Shown: in pieces, positions 23,085-30,650 of the stretch
Numbering within the stretch: position 1 is the first letter of the stretch
Layout of the letters: each line of letters opens with the position of its first letter
Assembly: GCA_035506155.1 (NCBI GenBank)
Contig: DATJPX010000106.1
Coordinates: 1 to 39,023 of the forward strand
Source of the DNA: UBA877 sp035506155
Lineage (GTDB): Bacteria; Chloroflexota; Anaerolineae; Anaerolineales; Villigracilaceae
Length of the DNA: 39,023 nucleotides
Direction of reading: 5' to 3'
Made by a program: the position numbers and the translations under genes
Notes under the pieces: generated by a model
The model's input: the letters and a program-made list of their open reading frames with translations, nothing else
Databases searched by the model: none
What the model was told of the DNA's origin: nothing

Positions 23085-23113
23085 TTTTTAGGCCGATTCT
23101 GCGTGGATCGCCG

Positions 23114-23154
23114 ATCATTCGTGGGACAAGGCTTGATCTTGTCCCACGAATGAT
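23114..23154. repeat. 17-bp perfect hairpin in the gap before the 2-oxo acid dehydrogenase operon
   Basis: Left arm 23114-23130 and right arm 23138-23154 are perfectly complementary, with a 7-base loop (GCTTGAT). It has no T run, so it is either an unusual end for the radical SAM transcript or a dispersed palindromic element. Confidence 0.8.
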
Positions 23155-23201
23155 TCCTTGTGAGAGTTGCGTTAGGGCCGGCGATCTCTCTCCTTTTATT
23201 T

Positions 23202-23240
23202 TCGCTCCTATTATGATAATATTTATCATAATAGGAGCGA
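23202..23240. promoter_or_regulatory. 39-bp palindrome with Fur-type 7-1-7 box covering the E1alpha RBS
   Basis: Arms 23202-23219 and 23223-23240 are perfect inverted copies of 18 bp around the centre TAT (23220-23222). The core TGATAATATTTATCA (23214-23228) differs from the Fur-family 7-1-7 consensus TGATAAT-N-ATTATCA at one position. The right arm includes AGGAG (23233-23237), the Shine-Dalgarno of the E1alpha gene. It can act as a DNA operator, as an RNA hairpin hiding the RBS, or as both. No unambiguous -35/-10 pair was found; TATTAT, TATGAT and GATAAT all occur inside the left arm. Confidence 0.8.
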
Positions 23241-23245
23241 TGGGA

Positions 23246-24229
23246 ATGGACCTGTCCAAAGAAACCCTTTTGGAAATGTATTGGACCCTGTTACTCGCCC
23301 GGCGCACAGACGAGCGAGCCTGGGCGCTACATCGCCAGGGCAAGATCGCCTTCCATATATCCGGGATCGGCCAGGAAGCGGCCCAGGTCGGAGCAGCATA
23401 CGCAATCAAGCGAGGCTACGACTGGGTCGCTCCTTATTATAGGGATCTGGCGATGATGATGGCGCTTGGTTTGACCCCTTACGAGTTCATGCTGGGACTG
23501 ATGGGAAAGAAGGGGGAGCCGTCTTCAGGCGCCCGCCAGATGCCCAGCCATTTCAGCCTGAAACGGGCCAACGTCGTCAGCCTTTCCTCCCCGGTCGCCT
23601 CGCATAATCTGCACGCGGCCGGGATTGCCCTGGGAATCAAGATGCGCGGCGAAGACCGGATCGTGATCACGTCCATCGGCGAGGGCTCGACCGCCCAGGG
23701 CGAATGGTACGAAGCCGTCAACTGGGCGGCCATCCATTGCCTGCCGATCATCTTCATTGTCCAGAACAATTCCTACGCCATTTCCGAGCCGATCCAGAAA
23801 CAGATGGCCGTCCCCAGCTCGGCAGATAAGGCCTGTGGGTTGGGCCTGCCCGGGGTCACCGTCGACGGCACGGACATGCTCAAGGTCTACGAGGTCGTGC
23901 AGACGGCCGTCAGCCGGGCGCGCAGCGGGGAGGGTCCGACCCTGATCGAGGCGCGCGCCTATCGCCTGACGCCGCACTCCTCCGACGATGACGACCGCAG
24001 CTATCGCTCGCGCGAGGAGGTGGACGAACATAAGAAAGACGACCCCCTGTTGGTCACCCAGCGAACCCTCCAGGCGCAAAAATACCTGACCAAGGCGAAG
24101 ATCGACGAGCTGGAATCGAAAGCCATAGCGGCAGTCGACCAGGCTCTGGCGGATGCCGCCGCCGCGCCTTATCCTGAACCGGCGGATGCGGCTTTCCCCG
24201 TCTACGCCGAGGAGGTCCAGCATGCCTGA
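23246..24229 (+). CDS. 2-oxo acid dehydrogenase E1 alpha subunit, branched-chain type
   Basis: A 327-aa thiamine-diphosphate enzyme subunit. Branched-chain-type segments are HISGIGQEAAQVGAA, WVAPYYRDL, RQMPSHFSLKRANVVSLSSP and the phosphorylation-loop-like HSSDDDDRSYRSREEV. The TPP motif is GEG...QNN (G145-E146-G147 to N174-N175); the second position is Glu where most families have Asp (GDG). With E1beta it decarboxylates a 2-oxo acid and passes the acyl group to lipoyl E2. ATG 23246 gives eight bases to AGGAG; ATG 23240 would leave only two. Its end overlaps E1beta by 8 bp. Confidence 0.92.
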   Translation: MDLSKETLLEMYWTLLLARRTDERAWALHRQGKIAFHISGIGQEAAQVGAAYAIKRGYDWVAPYYRDLAMMMALGLTPYEFMLGLMGKKGEPSSGARQMPSHFSLKRANVVSLSSPVASHNLHAAGIALGIKMRGEDRIVITSIGEGSTAQGEWYEAVNWAAIHCLPIIFIVQNNSYAISEPIQKQMAVPSSADKACGLGLPGVTVDGTDMLKVYEVVQTAVSRARSGEGPTLIEARAYRLTPHSSDDDDRSYRSREEVDEHKKDDPLLVTQRTLQAQKYLTKAKIDELESKAIAAVDQALADAAAAPYPEPADAAFPVYAEEVQHA

Positions 24230-25205
24230 GATGACCCTCGTGGATGCGGTCAGGCTGGCCCTGGATGAGGAGCTGGAGCGCGATCCGAACGTTTTCGTCG
24301 TCGGTGAGGACGTCGGCAAGCGCGGCGGGGTATTCCGGGCCACGGTCGGTTTGATCGACAAGTACGGAGCGGAGCGGGTGATCGATTCGCCGCTCTCCGA
24401 GGCATCCATCGTTGGGGTAGGGATCGGGGCGGCCATATACGGCATGCGTCCGGTCTGCGAGATCCAGTTCTCGGATTTCATCTACCCGGCCTTCAACCAG
24501 ATCATCAACCAGGCCGCCAAGATGTGTTACCGGTCGGGCGGCGAGTGGACCGTCCCAATGGTCATCCGGGCGCCCTATGGTGGCGGCATCGGCGGCGGGC
24601 TCTATCATTCCCAGTCGGTGGAAGCCTTTTTCACGAATACCCCCGGCCTCAAGGTGGTGGTCCCATCCAACCCTTACGACGCCAAGGGTCTGCTCAAATC
24701 CGCGGTTCGCGATCCCAACCCGGTGCTCTTCTTCGAGCCGAAGAAGGGCTATCGCCTGATCAAAGGAGAAGTGCCCGAAGGCGAGTACACCGTGCCGATC
24801 GGACAGGCAAAAGTCAGCCGGGAAGGCGCGGATTTGAGCGTCTTTGCCTACGGGATGATGCACTATTACTGCCTGGAAGCCGCCGGGACGCTGGCCGGTG
24901 AAGGAATCAATGTCGAAGTCGTCGACCTGCGCACGCTCTACCCGGTCGACCGCCAGACCATCCTGGCATCCGTTCGCAAGACTGGCAAGGCCCTCGTGGT
25001 CTACGAGGCCAACCTGACCGGCGGGTACGGCGCCGAGATCGCCGCCAGCATTGCCGAGGGCGCTTTTACCGACCTCGACGCGCCGGTCCGCCGGCTCGCT
25101 GGCCCGGACGTGCCGGCCATGCCGTACAGCCATCCGCTCCAGGACTGGTTCATGCTCAATCCCGAGAAGATCGCCGCGGCGATGCGGGACCTGGCAGCAT
25201 ATTAA
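24222..25205 (+). CDS. 2-oxo acid dehydrogenase E1 beta subunit, branched-chain type
   Basis: A 327-aa protein with the transketolase pyrimidine-binding fold. VGEDVGKRGGVFRATVGL, IDSPLSEASIVGVGIGAA and EIQFSDFIYPAFNQI are E1beta signatures; GGGIGGGLYHSQSVEAFF and VVPSNPYDAKGLLKSAVRDPNPV are closest to branched-chain 2-oxo acid dehydrogenases (isovalerate type), with LTGGYGAEIA in the C-terminal domain. It forms an alpha2beta2 heterotetramer with E1alpha. GGAGG lies six bases before ATG 24222, inside the end of the E1alpha gene, so the two are coupled. Confidence 0.93.
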   Translation: MPEMTLVDAVRLALDEELERDPNVFVVGEDVGKRGGVFRATVGLIDKYGAERVIDSPLSEASIVGVGIGAAIYGMRPVCEIQFSDFIYPAFNQIINQAAKMCYRSGGEWTVPMVIRAPYGGGIGGGLYHSQSVEAFFTNTPGLKVVVPSNPYDAKGLLKSAVRDPNPVLFFEPKKGYRLIKGEVPEGEYTVPIGQAKVSREGADLSVFAYGMMHYYCLEAAGTLAGEGINVEVVDLRTLYPVDRQTILASVRKTGKALVVYEANLTGGYGAEIAASIAEGAFTDLDAPVRRLAGPDVPAMPYSHPLQDWFMLNPEKIAAAMRDLAAY

Positions 25206-25271
25206 CGGCGTACGGGGCCGGAACGGGAAATATCGAAGGACTGGATTCGCAGAGCACGAAAAGGTGGAAAC

Positions 25272-26549
25272 ATGCCGACCAAAGTCATCATGCCCCAACT
25301 GGGCGAGTCGATCGTCGAAGGGACGGTCGTCAAGTGGTTGAAGGGGCCGGGCGAGAAGATCGCCAACCTGGAATCGCTCCTGGAAGTGGAGACGGATAAA
25401 GTCGTTTCCGAGATCCCCAGCCCGGCCGAAGGCGTGCTCCTGGCTGCCCTCATCCCGGAGGGGACGACCGTCAAGGTCGGGACGGTGATCGGCTGGATCG
25501 GCCGACCTGGGGAGAAGATTCCCGAATCTGACAAGCCTGCAGCAGCCGCCCAGCCTGAAAAGGCCATGTTCGTTCCGACGGAAACCGGGGCGACCGGCCC
25601 GGTGGAGGCGCACGAGCTGGGATTCATCTCCCCGGTGGTGGCGAAGATCGCCCGGGAAAAGAAAGTCGACCTGCAGCGGGTCAAGGGGACCGGACAGGGC
25701 GGCCGCATTACCAAGAAGGATGTGCTGGCGTTCCTGGAAGCGGGTCCGCAGGCGGGTGCGGCTATTTGGGAGACGCCCGCCGACGGCGACCTCTTCCGCC
25801 CGACCGAGCTGGTCTTCGCAAAGGATGATGCGGCCAAAGCGCAGGGCGGTCAGGCCCCCGCGATGATACCCGGTAACCACTTCGTCCCACATACCACGAT
25901 CCGCAAGCAGATTGCCGAACGGATGGTCTTCTCCAAGACGACCGCCCCGCATGTCACGACCGTCATGGAAGCCGACCTTTCGCGGGTCGCCGCGCACCGG
26001 GAAGCCAGCAAGGCGGCTTTTGCCCGGGACGGCGCCAACCTGACCTATACCGCCTACCTGGTGGCCGCGACCGTGACCGCGCTGAAGGCTTATCCGATGG
26101 TCAATTCCTCCTGGGAGGAGACCGGCCTGCGCATCCACCCGGCAATTTCCATCGGCATGGCAACCTCCCTTGGGGAGGAAGGGTTGATCGTCCCGGTCAT
26201 CAAGAACGCGGATGGGCTGTCCCTGCTGGGAATTGCCCGGGCGGTCAACGACCTGGCGGAACGGGCGCGCAGCCACAGGCTTCAGGCGGATGAAGTCAAG
26301 GACGGGACGTTCACCATCACCAACCACGGGGTGACCGGGTCGCTTTTTGCCACGCCGATCATCAACCAGCCGCAGTGCGCCATCCTGGGGGTGGGCCTGA
26401 TCCAGAAACGGGTCGTCGTCATCAACGACGCTATCGCCATCCGTCCGATGGTCTATCTCTCGCTCACTTTCGACCACCGCATCCTCGACGGGGCCTCCGC
26501 AGACCGGTTCCTCTCCAAGGTCGTGGACTGCCTGGAAAATTGGGCTTGA
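25272..26549 (+). CDS. dihydrolipoamide acyltransferase (E2) of a 2-oxo acid dehydrogenase
   Basis: A 425-aa E2 with one lipoyl domain (residues 3-76, lipoylated K43 in ETDKVVSE), a peripheral subunit-binding domain at about 117-157 (ISPVVAKIAREKKVDLQRVKG), a flexible linker, and a CoA-acyltransferase domain (about 200-425) with H402 and D406 in HRILDG. It takes the acyl group from E1 and transfers it to CoA. AGGTGG precedes ATG 25272, 66 bp after E1beta. A single lipoyl domain is usual for branched-chain and many bacterial pyruvate complexes. Its E3 partner is encoded 1.8 kb downstream. Confidence 0.94.
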   Translation: MPTKVIMPQLGESIVEGTVVKWLKGPGEKIANLESLLEVETDKVVSEIPSPAEGVLLAALIPEGTTVKVGTVIGWIGRPGEKIPESDKPAAAAQPEKAMFVPTETGATGPVEAHELGFISPVVAKIAREKKVDLQRVKGTGQGGRITKKDVLAFLEAGPQAGAAIWETPADGDLFRPTELVFAKDDAAKAQGGQAPAMIPGNHFVPHTTIRKQIAERMVFSKTTAPHVTTVMEADLSRVAAHREASKAAFARDGANLTYTAYLVAATVTALKAYPMVNSSWEETGLRIHPAISIGMATSLGEEGLIVPVIKNADGLSLLGIARAVNDLAERARSHRLQADEVKDGTFTITNHGVTGSLFATPIINQPQCAILGVGLIQKRVVVINDAIAIRPMVYLSLTFDHRILDGASADRFLSKVVDCLENWA

Positions 26550-26608
26550 CGCCGGAAGACCTTTCAGTAATACTGGGGACAACGAACGTTTGTTTGGACG
26601 AGCCTGGC

Positions 26609-27187
26609 ATGCCTGCGACCATCCATCCTTTGACCCCCGATCGTTGGACGGGCCTGGAGACCCTCTTCGGTCCACGCGGCGCTTACTCGAACTGCTGGTG
26701 CGCCTTTTGGCGGATCAGGCGGGCTGATTTCAACCGGCTGAGTGGGGCGGGCAGGAAAGCAGTCCTGCACGAGGCGACTTTCAAAGGCGAGGCGCCCGGC
26801 CTGCTGGCCTACGTGGGTGGGCAGCCTGTGGGTTGGTGCTCGGTCGGGCCGCGTGAACAATTCGGGGCATTGGAAAACTCCCGCACGCTCAAGCGCCTCG
26901 ACGATCAGCCGGTCTGGTCGATCGTCTGCTTCTTCATCGCCAGGGAACATCGCAGGCAGGGGCTCATGGCGGACCTGCTGGGCGGGGCGGTCGAATACTC
27001 CCGGAGCCGGGGCGCCAGGATCGTCGAAGGATATCCGCTGGACCTGGATGTTCCCAGGCTGGCCGGACAAGGCCTCCACGGCTGCAGCGGCTACATGGGG
27101 ATTGCGGCTGCATATCGCAAGGCGGGCTTTGTCTTGGCAGGGCGCGCTTCCGAAACCCAGCTGATCATGCGCTATTCGATTCATTAA
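26609..27187 (+). CDS. GNAT-family N-acetyltransferase
   Basis: A 192-aa protein. The N-terminal YSNCWCAFWRIRRADF segment is typical of one GNAT subgroup, and the acetyl-CoA site is IAREHRRQGLMADLLGGAVEY. GYMGIAAAYRKAGF is the usual C-terminal GNAT stretch. Substrate unknown. The frame is open through the end of the E2 gene; ATG 26609 is chosen, with TTG 26594 as a possible alternative. No strong Shine-Dalgarno site is visible; GGACGAG lies near. It lies 59 bp after E2, so it may be co-transcribed with the dehydrogenase genes. Confidence 0.8.
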   Translation: MPATIHPLTPDRWTGLETLFGPRGAYSNCWCAFWRIRRADFNRLSGAGRKAVLHEATFKGEAPGLLAYVGGQPVGWCSVGPREQFGALENSRTLKRLDDQPVWSIVCFFIAREHRRQGLMADLLGGAVEYSRSRGARIVEGYPLDLDVPRLAGQGLHGCSGYMGIAAAYRKAGFVLAGRASETQLIMRYSIH

Positions 27188-27215
27188 GGAATAATAATAA
27201 AGTTCGCCATCCAGA

Positions 27216-27258
27216 TTACACAAGTGTAAACTTGGGTCTTGCCCGGAACAAATATAAT
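27216..27258 (+). promoter_or_regulatory. promoter with operator-like inverted repeat before the patatin gene
   Basis: A perfect inverted repeat TTACAC-AA-GTGTAA (27216-27229) lies next to TTGGGT (27232-27237); TATAAT (27253-27258) follows 15 bp later. The spacer is short, so the -35 call is weak, but the -10 is perfect. The repeat could bind a dimeric regulator just upstream of the polymerase. Confidence 0.5.
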
Positions 27259-27288
27259 GGGCTTATCTAAACTCAGGAGATGATCTGG

Positions 27289-28185
27289 ATGGATATTTCC
27301 CTTGCCCTCGGCGGGGGTGGTACGCGCGGCAATGCTCATATCGGTGTGATTCGGCGTCTTGAAGAAGAAGGCTACCACATCCGGGCCCTGGCCGGGACCA
27401 GCGCGGGCGGCTTGATTGCCGCTTTCTATGCTGCCGGGTATACGCCCGATGAGATAGAAGAGATCTTTGCCGGGATGGATCAGAACCGGCTGTTCGGCCG
27501 TTCCAGCGCGGACGGCCCGGCCATCCTCGGCCTGGCGGGAGTCAGCAGGCTTCTCGAGCAATATTTGGGCGATCGGACGTTTGCGGATTTGAAGCTGCCC
27601 TGTGTGGTCACCGCCGTGGACATCCAAACGGCGAGCGAGGTGGTCATCGCGGAGGGCCGGGTGATGGATGCGGTCCTGGCGACCATAGCCCTGCCGGCTC
27701 TCCTGCCGCCCCAGCGGATCGGCGATCTCCAGCTGGTGGACGGGGCGCGCATGGATCCTGTGCCGGTCACACCGGCGCGCACCTTGATGCCCAAGCTGCC
27801 GGTTGTGGCGGTCGTCCTGACGCCGCCGCTCGGGCAGCTCAATGGGACGGCGCCGTTCCAGTTCCCGGGCAAGATCCCTTCGATGGTTATGAACGGCCTG
27901 AAAAAACTGCGCCTCGCCCAGGCGCTGGATGTTTACATCCACTCGGCCGATGCAACCGACCGGATGTTGACCGAATTGCGCCTGCGCCTGGACAACCCGG
28001 AGGTGATCATCCGCCCGGAAGTCAGCCACATTCAATTGCTGGATAAAGTGGACGTCCGCCAGGTGGTGCGCCTGGGTGAACGGGCGACCATGGCGGTCCT
28101 GCCGCAACTCAGGCGGGCGGTGTCCTGGCCGGTCCAGTTCTGGCGCAACCTGTTCCCGCGTCGCCTGTCCGCGGCCTTTCATTAG
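27289..28185 (+). CDS. patatin-like phospholipase
   Basis: A 298-aa protein with the patatin dyad: LALGGGGTRGNAHIGVI (oxyanion loop GGGGTRG), the nucleophile S38 in GTSAGG, and D151 in LVDGARMDPVP. It should hydrolyse acyl esters of lipids in the cytoplasm or at the membrane; no signal peptide is seen. The C-terminal 100 residues (PGKIPSMVMNGLKKLRLAQ...) are helical and basic. AGGAG lies nine bases before ATG 27289; the ATG at 27280 directly abuts it and is less likely. It has its own promoter and a weak terminator. Confidence 0.88.
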   Translation: MDISLALGGGGTRGNAHIGVIRRLEEEGYHIRALAGTSAGGLIAAFYAAGYTPDEIEEIFAGMDQNRLFGRSSADGPAILGLAGVSRLLEQYLGDRTFADLKLPCVVTAVDIQTASEVVIAEGRVMDAVLATIALPALLPPQRIGDLQLVDGARMDPVPVTPARTLMPKLPVVAVVLTPPLGQLNGTAPFQFPGKIPSMVMNGLKKLRLAQALDVYIHSADATDRMLTELRLRLDNPEVIIRPEVSHIQLLDKVDVRQVVRLGERATMAVLPQLRRAVSWPVQFWRNLFPRRLSAAFH

Positions 28186-28204
28186 CCTCGATCTTCGAAT
28201 CGGA

Positions 28205-28226
28205 CGGCGGGAAAACCTCCCCGCCG
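28205..28226 (+). terminator. G+C-rich hairpin after the patatin gene
   Basis: CGGCGGG (28205-28211) pairs with CCCGCCG (28220-28226) around an 8-base loop. There is no T run, so termination is uncertain. Confidence 0.45.
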
Positions 28227-28254
28227 CATTCTGATAATCCTCCAACAGAAGCCG

Positions 28255-28289
28255 TCAAGGGTTAAGGGTATAATCCCCTCGACCCTTGA
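28255..28289 (+). promoter_or_regulatory. inverted repeat enclosing the lpd -10 box
   Basis: TCAAGGGT (28255-28262) and ACCCTTGA (28282-28289) are perfect inverted copies. Between them AGGG-TATAAT-C-CCCT holds the perfect -10 box (28269-28274). A regulator bound here would cover the promoter. No -35 match was found at the usual distance. Confidence 0.55.
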
Positions 28290-28318
28290 TTTATTTTATC
28301 GATACAGGAGGATTGAGT

Positions 28319-29719
28319 ATGCCAGAAAATTATGATGTGGTCGTCATCGGTGCAGGCCCGGCTGGTTACGTGGCCGCCATCCGGGCGGCCCAGCTCGGGC
28401 AGAAGACTGCCATCGTCGACAAGCAATGGCTGGGCGGCGTCTGCCTGAACGTGGGCTGCATTCCTTCCAAGTCATTATTGAAAAACGCCGAAGTGGCCCA
28501 CATCCTGCGGGAGCGCGGCAAGGAATTCGGTTTTTCCTTCGAAAATCTCAAGCTGGATTATTCGGTGGCTGTCAAACGCTCACGCCAGGTCTCGGACCGC
28601 TTGACCAAAGGCGTAGGCTTTTTGATGAAGAAGAACAATATTTCCGTCTACATGGGCGCAGCCAGGCTTACCGCAAAAGACAGCGTCGCGGTGACCGGCC
28701 AGGATGGCAAAGTTACCGAATTGAAGGCGAAGAATATCATCCTGGCCACCGGCGCCAGTGCGACCGTCCCACCGGCCTGGAAGGTGGACGGGCAGAAGGT
28801 GGTCACCTACCTGGAAGCCATCCTGCAGGAGAAGCTGCCCAAGTCGGTCGTCATCATCGGGGCGGGCGCCATCGGGATGGAATTCGCAACGGTGTGGAAC
28901 GGCTATGGAGTGGATGTCAGCGTGGTGGAGATGCTCCCGCACGTCCTGCCGCTCGAAGACGAAGAGGCCGCTTCCGAGGTGGCCAAGGCCTTCACCAAGA
29001 GAGGCATCAAGCTGTTGGCCGGCCACAAGGTCGAGTCGGTCGAGACGACCAAGACGGGCGTCAAGGTGACCGTCTCGGCGGCCGGTGAGACCAAGGTCCT
29101 GGAGGCCGAGCAGGCCCTGGTGGCGATCGGTTTCCGCCCCAACTCGAAGGGATTGGGCTTGGAGGAGCTCGGCGTCAAGATTTCGGAGCGCGGCTTCGTC
29201 GAGATCGACGAGAAGATGGCCACCAACGTCCCGGGCATTTGGGCGATCGGCGACCTGACCGGCAAGCTGATGCTGGCTCACGTCGGCACGGCCCAGGGGA
29301 TCGTTTGCGCCGAGCACATTGCCAAGGCCGAGACGGTCACGCTGGATTACGAGATGATGCCGCGGGCCACCTACTGCCAGCCCCAGGTCGCCTCGTTCGG
29401 GATCACCGAAGCCCAGGCCAAGGAGCGCGGCTACACCGTCAAGGTGGGCCGCTTCCCCTTCCAGGCCAACGGCAAGGCCCTTGGGCTGGCCGATTACGCC
29501 GGCTGGGTCAAGCTGATTGTGGACGAGAAGTATGGGGAAATCCTGGGCGCCACCCTGGTCGGCCCGGAAGTCACCGAGCTGCTTCCCGAGCTGACCCTGG
29601 CCCACATGATGGAGCTGACCCCGGCCGAGATCGCCCGCAACGTCCATGCCCACCCGACGCTGACGGAAACGCTCATGGAAGCCGCCCACGTGGCGGAAGG
29701 GATGGGAATTCACATTTGA
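28319..29719 (+). CDS. lpdA: dihydrolipoamide dehydrogenase (E3)
   Basis: A 466-aa FAD/NAD disulfide oxidoreductase. The FAD motif is GAGPAGYVAAIRAAQLG, the redox disulfide C42/C47 is in VCLNVGCIPSKS, the NAD motif is GAGAIGMEFATVW, the FAD-contact segment is WAIGDLTGKLMLAHVG, and the C-terminal base region is HAHPTLTETLMEA. It reoxidises dihydrolipoamide of the E2 subunit and makes NADH. GGAGG precedes ATG 28319 by seven bases; a longer in-frame start at 28286 lies between the -10 box and the RBS and is unlikely. It is transcribed on its own, apart from the E1/E2 genes. Confidence 0.97.
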   Translation: MPENYDVVVIGAGPAGYVAAIRAAQLGQKTAIVDKQWLGGVCLNVGCIPSKSLLKNAEVAHILRERGKEFGFSFENLKLDYSVAVKRSRQVSDRLTKGVGFLMKKNNISVYMGAARLTAKDSVAVTGQDGKVTELKAKNIILATGASATVPPAWKVDGQKVVTYLEAILQEKLPKSVVIIGAGAIGMEFATVWNGYGVDVSVVEMLPHVLPLEDEEAASEVAKAFTKRGIKLLAGHKVESVETTKTGVKVTVSAAGETKVLEAEQALVAIGFRPNSKGLGLEELGVKISERGFVEIDEKMATNVPGIWAIGDLTGKLMLAHVGTAQGIVCAEHIAKAETVTLDYEMMPRATYCQPQVASFGITEAQAKERGYTVKVGRFPFQANGKALGLADYAGWVKLIVDEKYGEILGATLVGPEVTELLPELTLAHMMELTPAEIARNVHAHPTLTETLMEAAHVAEGMGIHI

Positions 29720-29724
29720 TATCC

Positions 29725-29754
29725 TGTAGGGGACGGCAGCTGCCGTCCCCTACA
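29725..29754. repeat. 30-bp perfect palindrome after lpd
   Basis: Both arms (15 bp) match exactly with no loop: TGTAGGGGACGGCAG and its complement. It lies 6 bp after the lpd stop and 17 bp before the next gene. The tail AAATTTT is not a proper T run. It may work as a terminator or be one copy of a dispersed REP-like palindrome. Confidence 0.85.
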
Positions 29755-29771
29755 AATTTTAAGGAGGAGGT

Positions 29772-30548
29772 ATGGATAAAACCACCGGGGGGCCGGTCGT
29801 CGGCACTGTCAAGCGCAACTGGATCATTGGGATTGTCGGAGCGATCCTGCTTCTGGCCGGGTCGATCTTCGGCATCGACTGGCTGAATTACTTTGCCGGG
29901 ACTGCCAGCCTGTACCCGGCCGTGGCCAAGCCGGGCATTACCCTCCTGGCGATGGTTCTCGTCCTGGGTATCGGCCGGGACCGTTTGAGCAGCCGGGATT
30001 GGTGGCTGCTCTTCGCGGCGTTCTGCTGCATGCTTCCCACGGATATCCTGATGAGCATCGTGGTGGTCAGCCCCAGCCTGAGCGTCGGGTCGTGGGTCTT
30101 CATGGTCGGCGGAGTACTTTCCATCGTCGCCCATATCTTCCTGATCCTGCGCATGGCCCGTGGGCTGCCCTACCTCAAGCACTACAAATGGACGGACATC
30201 TGGCTGCCGCTGGTCATCTACGGCGTTGCGGCCGCCACCCTCGGGATCCTTTGGAAGGATGTGGTCCGGGTCGGGCACGCCGTCATTGGGCCGATCTACA
30301 CGGCCTTCTTTTGTACGACGATGTGGTTCTCCTGGGAAGCGCTGCGCTACAAACTCTACCCGAAACCGAACGTCTGGATGGCGGCCATCGCGGCCACCTG
30401 CTGGTTTGCAACCGAGATTGCCGGAGAGATCTACAACCTTGGTCTTGGGAATATCTCTGAGATCACCTTCCGGCTGGTCTGGGTCTTTTACGGAACGAAC
30501 GTCGTCCTATGGGCGTTGAGCGGATTTCGCTGGCGGGAGAAGGAGTAG
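29772..30548 (+). CDS. YhhN/TMEM86-like membrane protein (possible lysoplasmalogenase)
   Basis: A 258-aa protein with about seven or eight membrane helices. The stretch AVAKPGITLLAMVLVLG, then LPTDILMSIVVV and GGVLSIVAHIFLILRM, follows the YhhN/TMEM86 layout (KP in the second helix, an acidic residue in the next, His in the following one). Lysoplasmalogenase YhhN cleaves the vinyl ether of lysoplasmalogens; whether this organism makes plasmalogens is unknown. AAGGAGGAGG lies right before ATG 29772. It follows lpd by 52 bp and ends at a strong terminator. Confidence 0.6.
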   Translation: MDKTTGGPVVGTVKRNWIIGIVGAILLLAGSIFGIDWLNYFAGTASLYPAVAKPGITLLAMVLVLGIGRDRLSSRDWWLLFAAFCCMLPTDILMSIVVVSPSLSVGSWVFMVGGVLSIVAHIFLILRMARGLPYLKHYKWTDIWLPLVIYGVAAATLGILWKDVVRVGHAVIGPIYTAFFCTTMWFSWEALRYKLYPKPNVWMAAIAATCWFATEIAGEIYNLGLGNISEITFRLVWVFYGTNVVLWALSGFRWREKE

Positions 30549-30563
30549 GATTTCGGATGCCCA

Positions 30564-30600
30564 TCCGGCGCACGATCGTCGTGCGCCGGATTCTTCTTTG
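30564..30600 (+). terminator. terminator after the YhhN-like gene
   Basis: A 13-bp perfect stem (30564-30576 with 30580-30592) with a 3-base loop and the T-rich tail TCTTCTTT. Confidence 0.9.
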
Positions 30601-30650
30601 ATGATACCTTCTGACAGTCTTTGCAAGCCGGCGGGATTAGAATTGCGACC

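Noticed and set aside
22985..23245. N-terminal extension of E1alpha back to 22985
   Set aside because: It overlaps the radical SAM gene and both hairpins; the E1alpha family begins near MDLSKETLLEMY, which matches ATG 23246.
24054..26675. 873-codon open frame on the minus strand across E1beta and E2
   Set aside because: Both strands cannot be right: the plus strand encodes clear E1beta and E2 domains with RBS sites. The minus frame has biased composition and no motif.
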